26,220 nucleotides of DNA from a virus. The stretch is taken from positions 1 to 26,220 of IMG/VR virus record IMGVR_UViG_3300047277_000091. One strand, written 5' to 3'. The translations under genes were made by a program, and so were the position numbers. The notes under the pieces were generated by a model. It had not been told where the DNA came from and ran no database searches. It saw only the letters and a list, made by a program, of their open reading frames with translations. This document shows, one piece after another, positions 14,987 through 20,703 of the stretch; within the stretch, counting starts at the first letter, position 1, and each line of letters starts with the position of its first letter.

Positions 14987-15174
14987 TGTTTTTCCTTTAA
15001 GTCCTTTTTTAGCTCGGAATCTAGCGTGTAATCTAGCTCGGAATCTAGCTTGGAATTTAGCTTATAATATAGCTCGTAATACAGCTTGGAACCTAGCTTA
15101 GAATATAGCTCGGAACCTAGCTTAGAATATAGCTTGGAATTTAGCTCGGAATGTAAGTTAATTGGCTTTTTCAT
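14980..15174 (-). CDS. Tetrapeptide-repeat protein encoded by a 12-bp tandem repeat
   Basis: A 64-residue protein made almost wholly of four-residue units with the pattern S/Y-K/E/T-L-x (SELN, SKLY, SKLG, SELY, YELY, SKLD), between MKKPINLH and a charged tail KKDLKEKQC. Leucine every fourth residue with alternating Lys and Glu suggests one long amphipathic helix whose leucine stripe slowly winds around it. SD AAGGA lies before the ATG, and the gene overlaps the upstream winged-helix gene by 17 bp and the M15 gene by 7 bp, so it is embedded in the operon and translated. Similar period-4 repeat proteins occur sporadically in phages and other mobile DNA as far as I recall, with no known role. 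Function unknown. Confidence 0.7.
   Translation of the reverse strand: MKKPINLHSELNSKLYSKLGSELYSKLGSKLYYELYYKLNSKLDSELDYTLDSELKKDLKEKQC
15010..15153 (-). repeat. Twelve perfect-length 12-bp tandem repeats (coding)
   Basis: On the plus strand twelve consecutive 12-base units follow the consensus TAGCT(C/T)GGAAT(C/T), starting at 15010, 15022, 15034 and every 12 bases to 15142, with no indel. Most differences fall at bases 6-12; AGC is present in every unit and AGCT in all but the second. Each unit gives one tetrapeptide in the minus-strand gene. Confidence 0.95.
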
Positions 15175-15622
15175 TTAAGTCCTTTTCAACTAATTGATAC
15201 TCATTAAATTCATTTGCTTTATTTATTCTTTTTTCAATAGCGTTCATTCTTTCTAATGCTCTTTGAACTTTTTCTTTAGTAGAAAGCACTGTTTCTTCTT
15301 TTTTGTTTAAGTTTTCTACTTTTTTAATAAACTCAGGATGTAACTCATAAGTAGGCGTAGTTCCTTTGTCATGTCTAATTGAAATCCCTTCTATCAGTAC
15401 ATCATTTTTTAATAAATCATTAAATGCTCTACATACATTACTTTTGTGTTTATTCAATGACTTAGCTATTGATTCTTGAGTTGGGTTCCATTTAGGGCCA
15501 TTAGTAAACCACATTAAAAACACATTTCTTTTCAATTGACAGCGATTAAATGGGCCTAAATTCAATATACAGTATTGAACAATTTGGTCTGCTAGTTTAA
15601 GATTTGATTCTGGTACTTTCAT
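15158..15622 (-). CDS. Winged-helix protein, replication or transcription regulator
   Basis: A 154-residue protein. Residues about 8-80 form a winged helix: LADQIVQYCILNLGPFNRCQ, then WNPTQESIAKSLNKHKSNVC with the recognition helix KSNVCRAFNDLLKNDVL, and a wing reaching TPTYELHPEF. The C-terminus is a long charged coiled coil (STKEKVQRALERMNAIEKRI). This layout resembles the N-terminal DNA-binding domains of phage replication initiators (O-like) as well as stand-alone regulators. It is the first gene of the minus-strand operon, adjacent to the iteron region, which favours binding to the repeats at 15.80-15.98 kb. SD AAAGGAG lies 6 bases before the ATG. Confidence 0.68.
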   Translation of the reverse strand: MKVPESNLKLADQIVQYCILNLGPFNRCQLKRNVFLMWFTNGPKWNPTQESIAKSLNKHKSNVCRAFNDLLKNDVLIEGISIRHDKGTTPTYELHPEFIKKVENLNKKEETVLSTKEKVQRALERMNAIEKRINKANEFNEYQLVEKDLNEKAN

Positions 15623-15644
15623 ATTTTGCTCCTTTTAGTTACTA

Positions 15645-15674
15645 TTTCTTATTATATCTTAAAGCTTAGGGTTT
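15645..15674 (-). promoter_or_regulatory. Early-type promoter, copy 1
   Basis: On the minus strand AAACCCTAAGCTTTAAGA leads into TATAAT (15656-15651) and AAGAAAT, about 29 bases before the ATG at 15622. The -10 is a perfect TATAAT. The sequence is shared with copy 2 at 14016-14045. It would start the operon of winged-helix, repeat protein, M15 and GIY-YIG-like genes. Confidence 0.6.
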
Positions 15675-15800
15675 TCATATAATATATATTAACTTAATTG
15701 TTCGTTTTTTTATCATATTTACATATAAAAACTCAATTTTGAATAATTTCAACCATTTAAAATTAAAATATATTTTTTAATAAAACAAGAATCCGATAAA

Positions 15801-15842
15801 CTCTCCGAACACTCTCCGAACACTCTCCGATAAACTCTCCGA
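15801..15842. repeat. Four CTCTCCGA direct repeats at 11-12 bp spacing
   Basis: CTCTCCGA starts at 15801, 15812, 15823 and 15835, with AACA or TAAA between copies; a partial fifth (ATCCGATAAA) precedes at about 15791. Spacing near one helical turn would place bound proteins on one face of the DNA. Confidence 0.9.
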
Positions 15843-15849
15843 GCTAACT

Positions 15850-15975
15850 GGTTATCATTTCGAGCACTTTTTAAGGTAACTGGTTATCATCTCAGCATTA
15901 GGTGGTTATCATCTCAGCATTAGGTGGTTATCATCTCAAGGACTTTTACGCCAAAAAGTGCTCGAAATGATAACC
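15850..15975. repeat. GGTTATCAT iterons inside a 23-bp perfect inverted repeat
   Basis: GGTTATCAT occurs at 15850, 15882, 15904 and 15926 on the plus strand and inverted at 15967-15975. The copies at 15882 and 15904 are part of two identical 22-bp tandem units, and the unit at 15926 is a partial third. The first copy and the inverted copy belong to arms 15850-15872 and 15953-15975, which are perfect reverse complements over 23 bp and enclose 80 bp. Confidence 0.92.
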
Positions 15976-15987
15976 TTCTTATAAATC

Positions 15988-16022
15988 TTATAAAAGTACT
16001 TATAAAAGTACTTATAAAGAAC
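15988..16022. repeat. 12-bp direct repeats carrying tandem TTTATAAGTA elements on the minus strand
   Basis: TTATAAAAGTAC repeats at 15988 and 16000, followed by a shortened third copy at 16012 (TTATAAAGAAC). Read on the minus strand, TTTATAAGTA appears twice (16018-16009 and 16006-15997), one base different from the late motif TTAATAAGTA, both pointing into the iteron region. Confidence 0.8.
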
Positions 16023-16089
16023 TTTTTCTTAAACCTTTTTAATTTAATAAATTTAAGATCAGCTCGGCAAGCCTTCGCTGAAGAGTAGC

Positions 16090-16108
16090 CAGTTAGATCA
16101 TCTAACTG
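16090..16108. repeat. Perfect palindrome in a GC-richer island
   Basis: CAGTTAGA-TCA-TCTAACTG forms an 8-bp perfect inverted repeat with a 3-base spacer. Just left of it CTTC-GCT-GAAG (16073-16083) is a further small hairpin within GGC...GCC. No T-run follows, so an operator or structured element is more likely than a terminator. Confidence 0.6.
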
Positions 16109-16306
16109 ATAAATTATTGTTTGATTAAAGTTTGTTTTTATTGATTTGTTTTTATTACTTGGTTTATATTGATTGATCATTAGAACTGATTAAATGGCTT
16201 AATTTGATGTTTGTTTTAGTTATATGATAAAAGGGTAGGCCTAATTAAAATAATGGCTTAAAATGGCTACAATGACTTCGTTTTATAACAAATGGTATTT
16301 TTGACC

Positions 16307-16339
16307 AAAAAAAAGCCCAGTATTTTACTACTTGGCTTT
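16307..16339 (-). terminator. Intrinsic terminator of the portal unit / small RNA
   Basis: On the minus strand AAAGCC-A-AGTA-GTAAAA-TACT-G-GGCTTT forms a stem with one internal mismatch, followed by eight T residues (16314-16307). On the plus strand the downstream sequence is only moderately T-rich, so it mainly acts on minus-strand transcripts. Confidence 0.85.
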
Positions 16340-16411
16340 GTTATTATTTTGGAGGAGCTTCCGACTATAATTGAGTCAAGAAACACGTTACCACACATAT
16401 CCCTTAATACT
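16307..16411 (-). ncRNA. Candidate small RNA between a late promoter and a terminator
   Basis: A minus-strand TTAATAAGTA (16420-16411) lies just 70-100 bases ahead of a strong minus-strand terminator, with no start codon followed by a useful reading frame between. If the motif is a promoter, a transcript of about 100 nt would result. It contains a small GACT...AGTC hairpin and an exposed GGAAGCTCCTCC stretch. Its existence depends on the motif being active here; no homology to a known RNA is recognised. Confidence 0.35.
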
Positions 16412-16420
16412 ACTTATTAA
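16411..16420 (-). promoter_or_regulatory. Late-promoter motif TTAATAAGTA, minus strand
   Basis: Exact copy overlapping the stop codon of the gp10-like gene. Unlike all other intergenic copies it has no gene shortly downstream; the next element is the terminator at 16339-16307. Confidence 0.6.
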
Positions 16421-16887
16421 AAACCTAGAAACTTTTTAAGAAGATTATTAACTACATCATTTTTTTTAGCTATATAATCACTACCAGAATTAACAGTAGC
16501 TATTATTAAGTCTAAATCGTTCTGAGGTAATCCAATGAATGGTCTTTTATGATCAACTTGATTACCCTCTACTTTACCAGCATCTGGGCTACTGCTTTTA
16601 TAACCTATTGTAATTACACCACTTTGAATACTTATAACTTCTAGACTTGCCATCATATCACCAGTAAGTTCTAGATTTACTAAATTGGTTTTACCAGCAT
16701 TCTTAAAGTCTAAACTATCTTTATATGATTTTGAGTAAGATTTAAATGAATTACCATGTCTATCTTTACCCTGTGAAGTATTCTCTTGAATCTTATCAAC
16801 TATCATCTTAGCAGCCAATGATAGCTGTTCTTCGTTAAAGGACGTAGGAATACTAAACTTTGTTTGTATATTACTTAAAGTCGCCAT
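16417..16887 (-). CDS. HK97-gp10-like / phage virion morphogenesis protein
   Basis: A 156-residue protein with the pattern of the virion morphogenesis / gp10 type of neck and tail-completion proteins: a helix AAKMIVDKIQENTSQGKDRH, a G-x-x-F-x-x-YSKSYKDS segment, VNLELTGDMMASLEV, a strand VITIGY, the sequence AGKVEGNQVD, RPFIGL, and a C-terminal helix. These proteins help join head to tail or finish the tail. The start is coupled to the portal gene: SD GGAG lies in the last portal codons and the ATG is 2 bases past its stop. A second protein of the same type lies at 1410-1877 on the opposite strand. Confidence 0.72.
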   Translation of the reverse strand: MATLSNIQTKFSIPTSFNEEQLSLAAKMIVDKIQENTSQGKDRHGNSFKSYSKSYKDSLDFKNAGKTNLVNLELTGDMMASLEVISIQSGVITIGYKSSSPDAGKVEGNQVDHKRPFIGLPQNDLDLIIATVNSGSDYIAKKNDVVNNLLKKFLGF

Positions 16888-16889
16888 AC

Positions 16890-18350
16890 TTACTCCGAAA
16901 TAGGAGTGTTAAGTATTTTATTTACCTGATTCACTTGATCATTAGCGCCACTTGCTTTAAAATCAGCAATTTCTTGTAACATAAGATCAATTTGTTCTTC
17001 AGTAGCTTCTGGATTAAGTTTAAATAAAGCCATTTTTGGAGTCATTAAACCTAGATCAAATGCTAGTTTTAGTTCTTCTAGTGTTGCTTTCTCATCTACT
17101 ATTACTTTATGTTCACAAAATTTAATACTCGGTTCAAAGTCAATGCTAAAGTCACCAGATATATCTACTAATTGTTGAGTAGAAGCCCAGTATCCATGCA
17201 TAGTTTGAATCAAATCCCAAAGATCATCTTCATAAGCTTTAAACAGGTTTATTTGCTTTCTAGTTACAGCACTGGCATCACCCTCATCAATAAGCTTAGC
17301 TATACCAGAACTGGCATTAGCAGCGTTAATAGAGCCATTAGCACCTGACTTAATTCCTTTAGAACTTAACCACATATCCATTTCAGTATTAATCAAAAGT
17401 ATTACCTTATCAATGTCAACTTCTGGTTTAATTGTTCCAATGCTAGGAGTCTTTCCTTCACCAGGTACACTATTAATAGACCAAAAAGCGTCAGGGTTGT
17501 TATCTAATTGTCCTATTTCAATGTCTATACCATAAACAATGCTATGTGATTGAAATTGCGTAGCATAATTTATATCTGTTAAAAGCTTAGGTATTAATAC
17601 AACCATTGCAAGATTATCTGCATCTGGTGTAGGCATAATGCTAAAACTATTAGTAGCACAATATACAAAAGGAATTTCACCATAAGGATTATCTCTAATT
17701 TCAATTATAACACCATCAGCATCCATGATCATAAACTCTAAATCACTGTAAACATGATACAAAGCAACATCTCGTACAGAAACTTCAGCATTCTTACTAA
17801 TAACTCCTCTAGAGTCTACAACAGGAGTATCAGTTTTCTGTATAGTTCCCATAAATTTAATAAATACAGTAACATCATTAGGATCGTTAGGATTATCACT
17901 CCAAACCAAGAATTTATCAGCAGGAAGGATTCTCATATCAGGAACACCTCTTTCAAGGTATGGTTCTAAAGCAAAGTATTTATTAAGGTTCAATAACTCA
18001 TTAGCTAAAGCCATAGTGTTATCTACATCTAACTCTTTTTCATAATAAGCCAATAACTCTTGGTCAATAACATTATCACCAGCATCTCGTACTGCTGGTT
18101 CAACATAAACCTTACTTAACTTCTCAACTACTTTGTTCAATATATTGATAGGAGCAATCCTACCTCTACTTCTTTCAAAAGCTCTAGGATTCAACTCTAA
18201 TTTCAAACTATCTTCCACATATTTCAATAAGTTACCGCTATATATGTCTAAAAGCTTTTTATTATAGATGACTTGGTTCTGGTAAGAAACTCGTATATAA
18301 GATAAGAGTTCAACAGATAGGTCTTTTAATGGTTTTTGAGTGTTTGACAT
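16890..18350 (-). CDS. Portal protein
   Basis: A 486-residue protein, the usual portal length. Segments typical of SPP1-type portals include FERSRGRIAPINILNKVVEK in the N-terminal part (the R-x-x-x-N region), DMRILPADKFLVWSDNPNDP, a NPYGEIPFVYCATN motif (the N-P-Y/F-G-x-I-P-F signature of the portal clip/wing region), a long helical stretch (MVVLIPKLLTDINYATQFQS), and a C-terminal KATLEELKLAFDLGLMTPKM helix. It forms the dodecameric DNA gate at one capsid vertex. SD AAAGGAA precedes the ATG. Transcription would start from the minus-strand motif at 18403-18412. It faces away from the terminase genes, whereas in most phages they are co-directional. Confidence 0.9.
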   Translation of the reverse strand: MSNTQKPLKDLSVELLSYIRVSYQNQVIYNKKLLDIYSGNLLKYVEDSLKLELNPRAFERSRGRIAPINILNKVVEKLSKVYVEPAVRDAGDNVIDQELLAYYEKELDVDNTMALANELLNLNKYFALEPYLERGVPDMRILPADKFLVWSDNPNDPNDVTVFIKFMGTIQKTDTPVVDSRGVISKNAEVSVRDVALYHVYSDLEFMIMDADGVIIEIRDNPYGEIPFVYCATNSFSIMPTPDADNLAMVVLIPKLLTDINYATQFQSHSIVYGIDIEIGQLDNNPDAFWSINSVPGEGKTPSIGTIKPEVDIDKVILLINTEMDMWLSSKGIKSGANGSINAANASSGIAKLIDEGDASAVTRKQINLFKAYEDDLWDLIQTMHGYWASTQQLVDISGDFSIDFEPSIKFCEHKVIVDEKATLEELKLAFDLGLMTPKMALFKLNPEATEEQIDLMLQEIADFKASGANDQVNQVNKILNTPISE

Positions 18351-18382
18351 GAATGATTCCTTTTAATACGTTATTAGGTTTA

Positions 18383-18395
18383 ACAGTACAACTGT
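18383..18395 (-). promoter_or_regulatory. Leader stem-loop of the portal transcript
   Basis: On the minus strand ACAGT-TGT-ACTGT forms a 5-bp stem (6 with a flanking G-T pair) with a TGT loop, 7 bases downstream of the promoter motif. Confidence 0.5.
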
Positions 18396-18402
18396 CTAAT
18401 AC

Positions 18403-18412
18403 TACTTATTAA
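18403..18412 (-). promoter_or_regulatory. Late-promoter motif TTAATAAGTA, minus strand (portal)
   Basis: Exact copy on the minus strand, 52 bases before the portal ATG at 18350. It is paired head-to-head with the plus-strand copy at 18418, separated by 5 bases, so the two share one divergent promoter. Confidence 0.75.
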
Positions 18413-18417
18413 GTCGT

Positions 18418-18427
18418 TTAATAAGTA
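18418..18427 (+). promoter_or_regulatory. Late-promoter motif TTAATAAGTA, plus strand (terminase)
   Basis: Exact copy 53 bases before the terminase small subunit ATG. With its mirror copy at 18403-18412 it forms an almost perfect palindrome driving portal and terminase in opposite directions. Confidence 0.75.
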
Positions 18428-18433
18428 TCTATA

Positions 18434-18452
18434 TAGAGGAATGTTTCCTCTA
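18434..18452 (+). promoter_or_regulatory. Leader stem-loop of the terminase transcript
   Basis: TAGAGGAA-TGT-TTCCTCTA is a perfect 8-bp stem with a TGT loop, 6 bases after the promoter motif. There is no T-run after it, so it is not a terminator; 5' stem-loops of this sort often protect transcripts from degradation. Confidence 0.65.
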
Positions 18453-18480
18453 CCCTATATTTGTAATACAGGACTTTATT

Positions 18481-18930
18481 ATGCCAAAACCAATTTCATC
18501 TGCCGATGCCGTTCCTAGAACGTCCAAAGCTCAAAAAACCCTATTTATTTCATTCTTACTAGATATGATAGCTCAAAATTCTACAAGAAATCAATGTGTT
18601 AACGCATTAGCTGCTAAATTTAGCATATCTACACATCAAGGATATAAGTACTTCATAGAAGCTTCGGAACAACTTGAATCAGATTTACATGATAAGGTAT
18701 CAAAGATTAGATATAGAAGAATTCATGCTCTAAACAAAGATATACAGGATGCTTATAAAAACTATATAGAAAGTAAAGATCCTTCTATTAAGGTAAAATG
18801 GTACACTCTCTATTTTAATCTTAAGAATCAACTAGACAATTACTACCCTAACGCTTTAAAACCTGTTCAAAATAACGAAGAACTAAACATAAGTATTGTT
18901 TATAATAAAATCAAAGCTTTAGATAAATAA
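18481..18930 (+). CDS. Terminase small subunit (putative)
   Basis: A 149-residue basic protein immediately upstream of the terminase large subunit. The N-terminal half carries a helix-turn-helix-like region (FLLDMIAQNSTRNQCVNALA, then AKFSISTHQGYKYFIEASEQ), as expected for the DNA-recognition domain that binds the packaging site. The second half is helical (IRYRRIHALNKDIQDAYKNY) and could serve as the oligomerisation core. SD CAGGA lies before the ATG. The gap to the large subunit is 33 bp. The identity comes mainly from location, size and the HTH; small subunits are poorly conserved. Confidence 0.7.
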   Translation: MPKPISSADAVPRTSKAQKTLFISFLLDMIAQNSTRNQCVNALAAKFSISTHQGYKYFIEASEQLESDLHDKVSKIRYRRIHALNKDIQDAYKNYIESKDPSIKVKWYTLYFNLKNQLDNYYPNALKPVQNNEELNISIVYNKIKALDK

Positions 18931-18963
18931 GGTATTCTAGTAAATTCAAGGACTTAGAGACAA

Positions 18964-20184
18964 ATGGAACATAATATAACATTATTAGATTACCAGTTAG
19001 ATGCAATACAAGCTAAGCAAAGAGAGATACTTGTCTCAGCTGGTATTGGTACAGGTAAATCATACTTAGGAGCAAATTGGTTACTATCAAAGATAATAGA
19101 AAACCCAGGTTGTAGAGCATTCATAGGTGCTAATACTTACTCACAGCTTATCCAAGCATCAGTCAAAACCTTTACCACACTATTAGATGAACTTAAAATA
19201 CCATATACTTCTACTTTATCTGGATCACGTAAACGTATAGAGATTGGATCAACACTAATCTACCTTTACTCATTAGACACACCAGACAATATAAGAGGTA
19301 TAGAAGTCTCATTTGCTTGGCTAGATGAGATAGCTTATTCAAGTCTAAAAGCTTTAAACGTAGTTAGAGGTCGTATGAGGGCTAAACAAACCCCATATAG
19401 ACAGATGCTCATGACTAGTTCACCTAATGGTTTTAACTTCTTATATGATGAGTTTGTAGTCAATATATCGAATAATCAAAGACTTATACAGGCTAAAACA
19501 AGGGACAATATATTTTTACCTGATGGATACTACCAAGATCTACTACATCAATATGGAGGTGAAAACTCTCCATTAGCTCAACAGGAATTGTTTGGAGCCT
19601 TCGTTAACCTACAAGAAGGGGCTATCTATAACCAATTCACTAGGGGTATAAATGTTGTCCCTTGTACTTTAAACTCACTATATCCTGTTTATGTTGGATG
19701 TGACTTTAACGTTGATCAAATGTCTGCTACATATATGCAGTATATTAATGGTATATTCTACCAGTGTAAGGAGATACAACTTACACATAGAGATGCTAAT
19801 ACTTATGATTTAGGTCAACGTATTATCAATGACTTAAAAGGCTTTAACATTCAATTAATATGTGACTCTACTGGTAAAGCACGTAAGACATCAGCTAGTT
19901 CTGGTAAGACTGATCATCAAATCCTTAGAGACTTAGGCTTAACCGTAATGGAGACATCTAATCCACTAATAAGAGATAGGCAAAATACAGTTAATGTAGC
20001 TTTCCTAAAGAAACAATTGGTTATTGATCCATCATGTCCACAGACAATTAAGGAAATAGAAACGCTTTCATCTAGGGATACTGAAGGTAAAGTAAGTCAT
20101 TTATCAGTAACAACTGGTTATGTTCTATGGAAACTTGCTCCTCTACAACCTAAACGTAAAGCATCGCACACTATACACATGTAG
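18964..20184 (+). CDS. terL: Terminase large subunit
   Basis: A 406-residue packaging motor with ATPase and nuclease domains. Walker A is GIGTGKS (27-33), Walker B is FAWLDE (117-122, Asp121 and catalytic Glu122), and the coupling motif is TSSPNG (151-156). The nuclease domain begins around residue 235, with acidic residues Asp247 in VGCDFN and Asp301 in ICDST. The usual third acidic residue, normally in a D-A-x-x-Y context near the C-terminus, is not obvious: the corresponding segment reads HLSVTTGYVLW, so another residue such as Asp372 may serve. At 406 residues it is on the short side for the family. The SD is weak. The protein pumps DNA into the prohead through the portal. Confidence 0.92.
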   Translation: MEHNITLLDYQLDAIQAKQREILVSAGIGTGKSYLGANWLLSKIIENPGCRAFIGANTYSQLIQASVKTFTTLLDELKIPYTSTLSGSRKRIEIGSTLIYLYSLDTPDNIRGIEVSFAWLDEIAYSSLKALNVVRGRMRAKQTPYRQMLMTSSPNGFNFLYDEFVVNISNNQRLIQAKTRDNIFLPDGYYQDLLHQYGGENSPLAQQELFGAFVNLQEGAIYNQFTRGINVVPCTLNSLYPVYVGCDFNVDQMSATYMQYINGIFYQCKEIQLTHRDANTYDLGQRIINDLKGFNIQLICDSTGKARKTSASSGKTDHQILRDLGLTVMETSNPLIRDRQNTVNVAFLKKQLVIDPSCPQTIKEIETLSSRDTEGKVSHLSVTTGYVLWKLAPLQPKRKASHTIHM

Positions 20185-20194
20185 TTAATAAGTA
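20185..20194 (+). promoter_or_regulatory. Late-promoter motif TTAATAAGTA
   Basis: Exact copy directly after the terminase stop codon and 30 bases before the chaperone ATG at 20225, with SD AGGAG in between. Confidence 0.75.
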
Positions 20195-20224
20195 TACTAT
20201 AAACAGCTTAAACAGGAGATATGT

Positions 20225-20656
20225 ATGAGCAATGGATTCAGAATTTACAAAACAAACCAGAAAATCGAGATTAAAGTAGATGACATATCTATCTTCATCT
20301 CACCCCTTTCTTACCACCAAAAGTTAGATTTACAAGATCTTATGCTAAAAGCCTCTCAAGGTGATATGAATGCGGCTATGTCTGCTATTGTTAAAGCATT
20401 AAAAGTATCATTAAAAGACATTAAAGGTGTAGTGCAAGACGATGAAGGAACTGAGTATAAACTGGAGTTTATCGATGGTGAAGTATCTGATGATTGCGTT
20501 AATGATCTTCTTAATATGCCCTGTTCTAATAAAATTAGTACTATATGTACTTCTTTACTAGCAGGTGTTCCAGATAAAATCCTAGGTGCAGACGGACAAC
20601 CACTAGAAGGTGTATCTATCGTTAAACAAAAAGCAGTGTCTAAGCCAAAAAAGTAA
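20225..20656 (+). CDS. Tail assembly chaperone, short form (gpG-like)
   Basis: A 143-residue protein upstream of the tape measure. It contains FISPLSYHQKLDLQDLMLKA, a strand followed by a helix as in chaperone N-domains, then an acidic region and a C-terminal tail ending SKPKK. These proteins coat the tape measure during tail assembly. The SD AGGAG fits the ATG at 20225 (7-base spacing). The last codons CCA AAA AAG TAA contain a -1 slippery heptamer that allows a fraction of ribosomes to continue into the next frame, giving a fusion of about 300 residues. The family is assigned mainly from this arrangement. Confidence 0.85.
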   Translation: MSNGFRIYKTNQKIEIKVDDISIFISPLSYHQKLDLQDLMLKASQGDMNAAMSAIVKALKVSLKDIKGVVQDDEGTEYKLEFIDGEVSDDCVNDLLNMPCSNKISTICTSLLAGVPDKILGADGQPLEGVSIVKQKAVSKPKK

Positions 20657-20703
20657 TAGGGGTTTTCTATTACAGTAGTCTTTGGGAGTATGTTTACTCC
20701 CAA
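20647..20703 (+). promoter_or_regulatory. Programmed -1 frameshift signal (slippery site plus two stem-loops)
   Basis: The heptamer A AAA AAG occupies 20647-20653 in the correct phase for a -1 slip just before the stop of the first chaperone frame. Directly after, GTAATAG-GGGTTTT-CTATTAC (20653-20673) is a 7-bp perfect stem-loop, and TTGGGAGTA-TGTT-TACTCCCAA (20682-20703) is a 9-bp one. A AAA AAG is the same heptamer as in E. coli dnaX. The new frame is open from here to 21126. Confidence 0.85.

Larger units (their letters stand above)
15675..16306. other. Gene-free, repeat-dense region, putative replication origin or control region
   Basis: No convincing gene lies between the ATG at 15622 and the stop at 16417. 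From left to right it holds a very AT-rich stretch (about 15675-15790), four direct CTCTCCGA repeats, GGTTATCAT iterons enclosed by a 23-bp perfect inverted repeat, 12-bp direct repeats carrying two minus-strand TTTATAAGTA elements, a GC-richer island with a strong palindrome (16052-16108), and a low-complexity AT-rich stretch with several ATGGCT repeats. Direct repeats next to an AT-rich tract and a DNA-binding-protein gene are the usual components of an iteron-type origin. An alternative is a regulatory or partition site. Confidence 0.55.

Noticed and set aside
15801-15975. CRISPR array
   Set aside because: Repeats are 8-22 bp and directly abutting or at helical-turn spacing, with no unique spacers of about 30 bp and no cas genes.
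16052-16108. Possible tRNA or attachment site in the GC-richer island
   Set aside because: The hairpins do not form a cloverleaf, and no T-arm consensus or CCA end is visible. Without an integrase or a second copy, an attachment site cannot be supported.
15920-16180. 86-residue minus-strand open frame across the repeat region
   Set aside because: It has no ribosome binding site, is rich in Phe/Ile/Lys/Arg as expected from AT-rich DNA, and its codons run through the iterons, the direct repeats and the GC island, which explain the sequence better.
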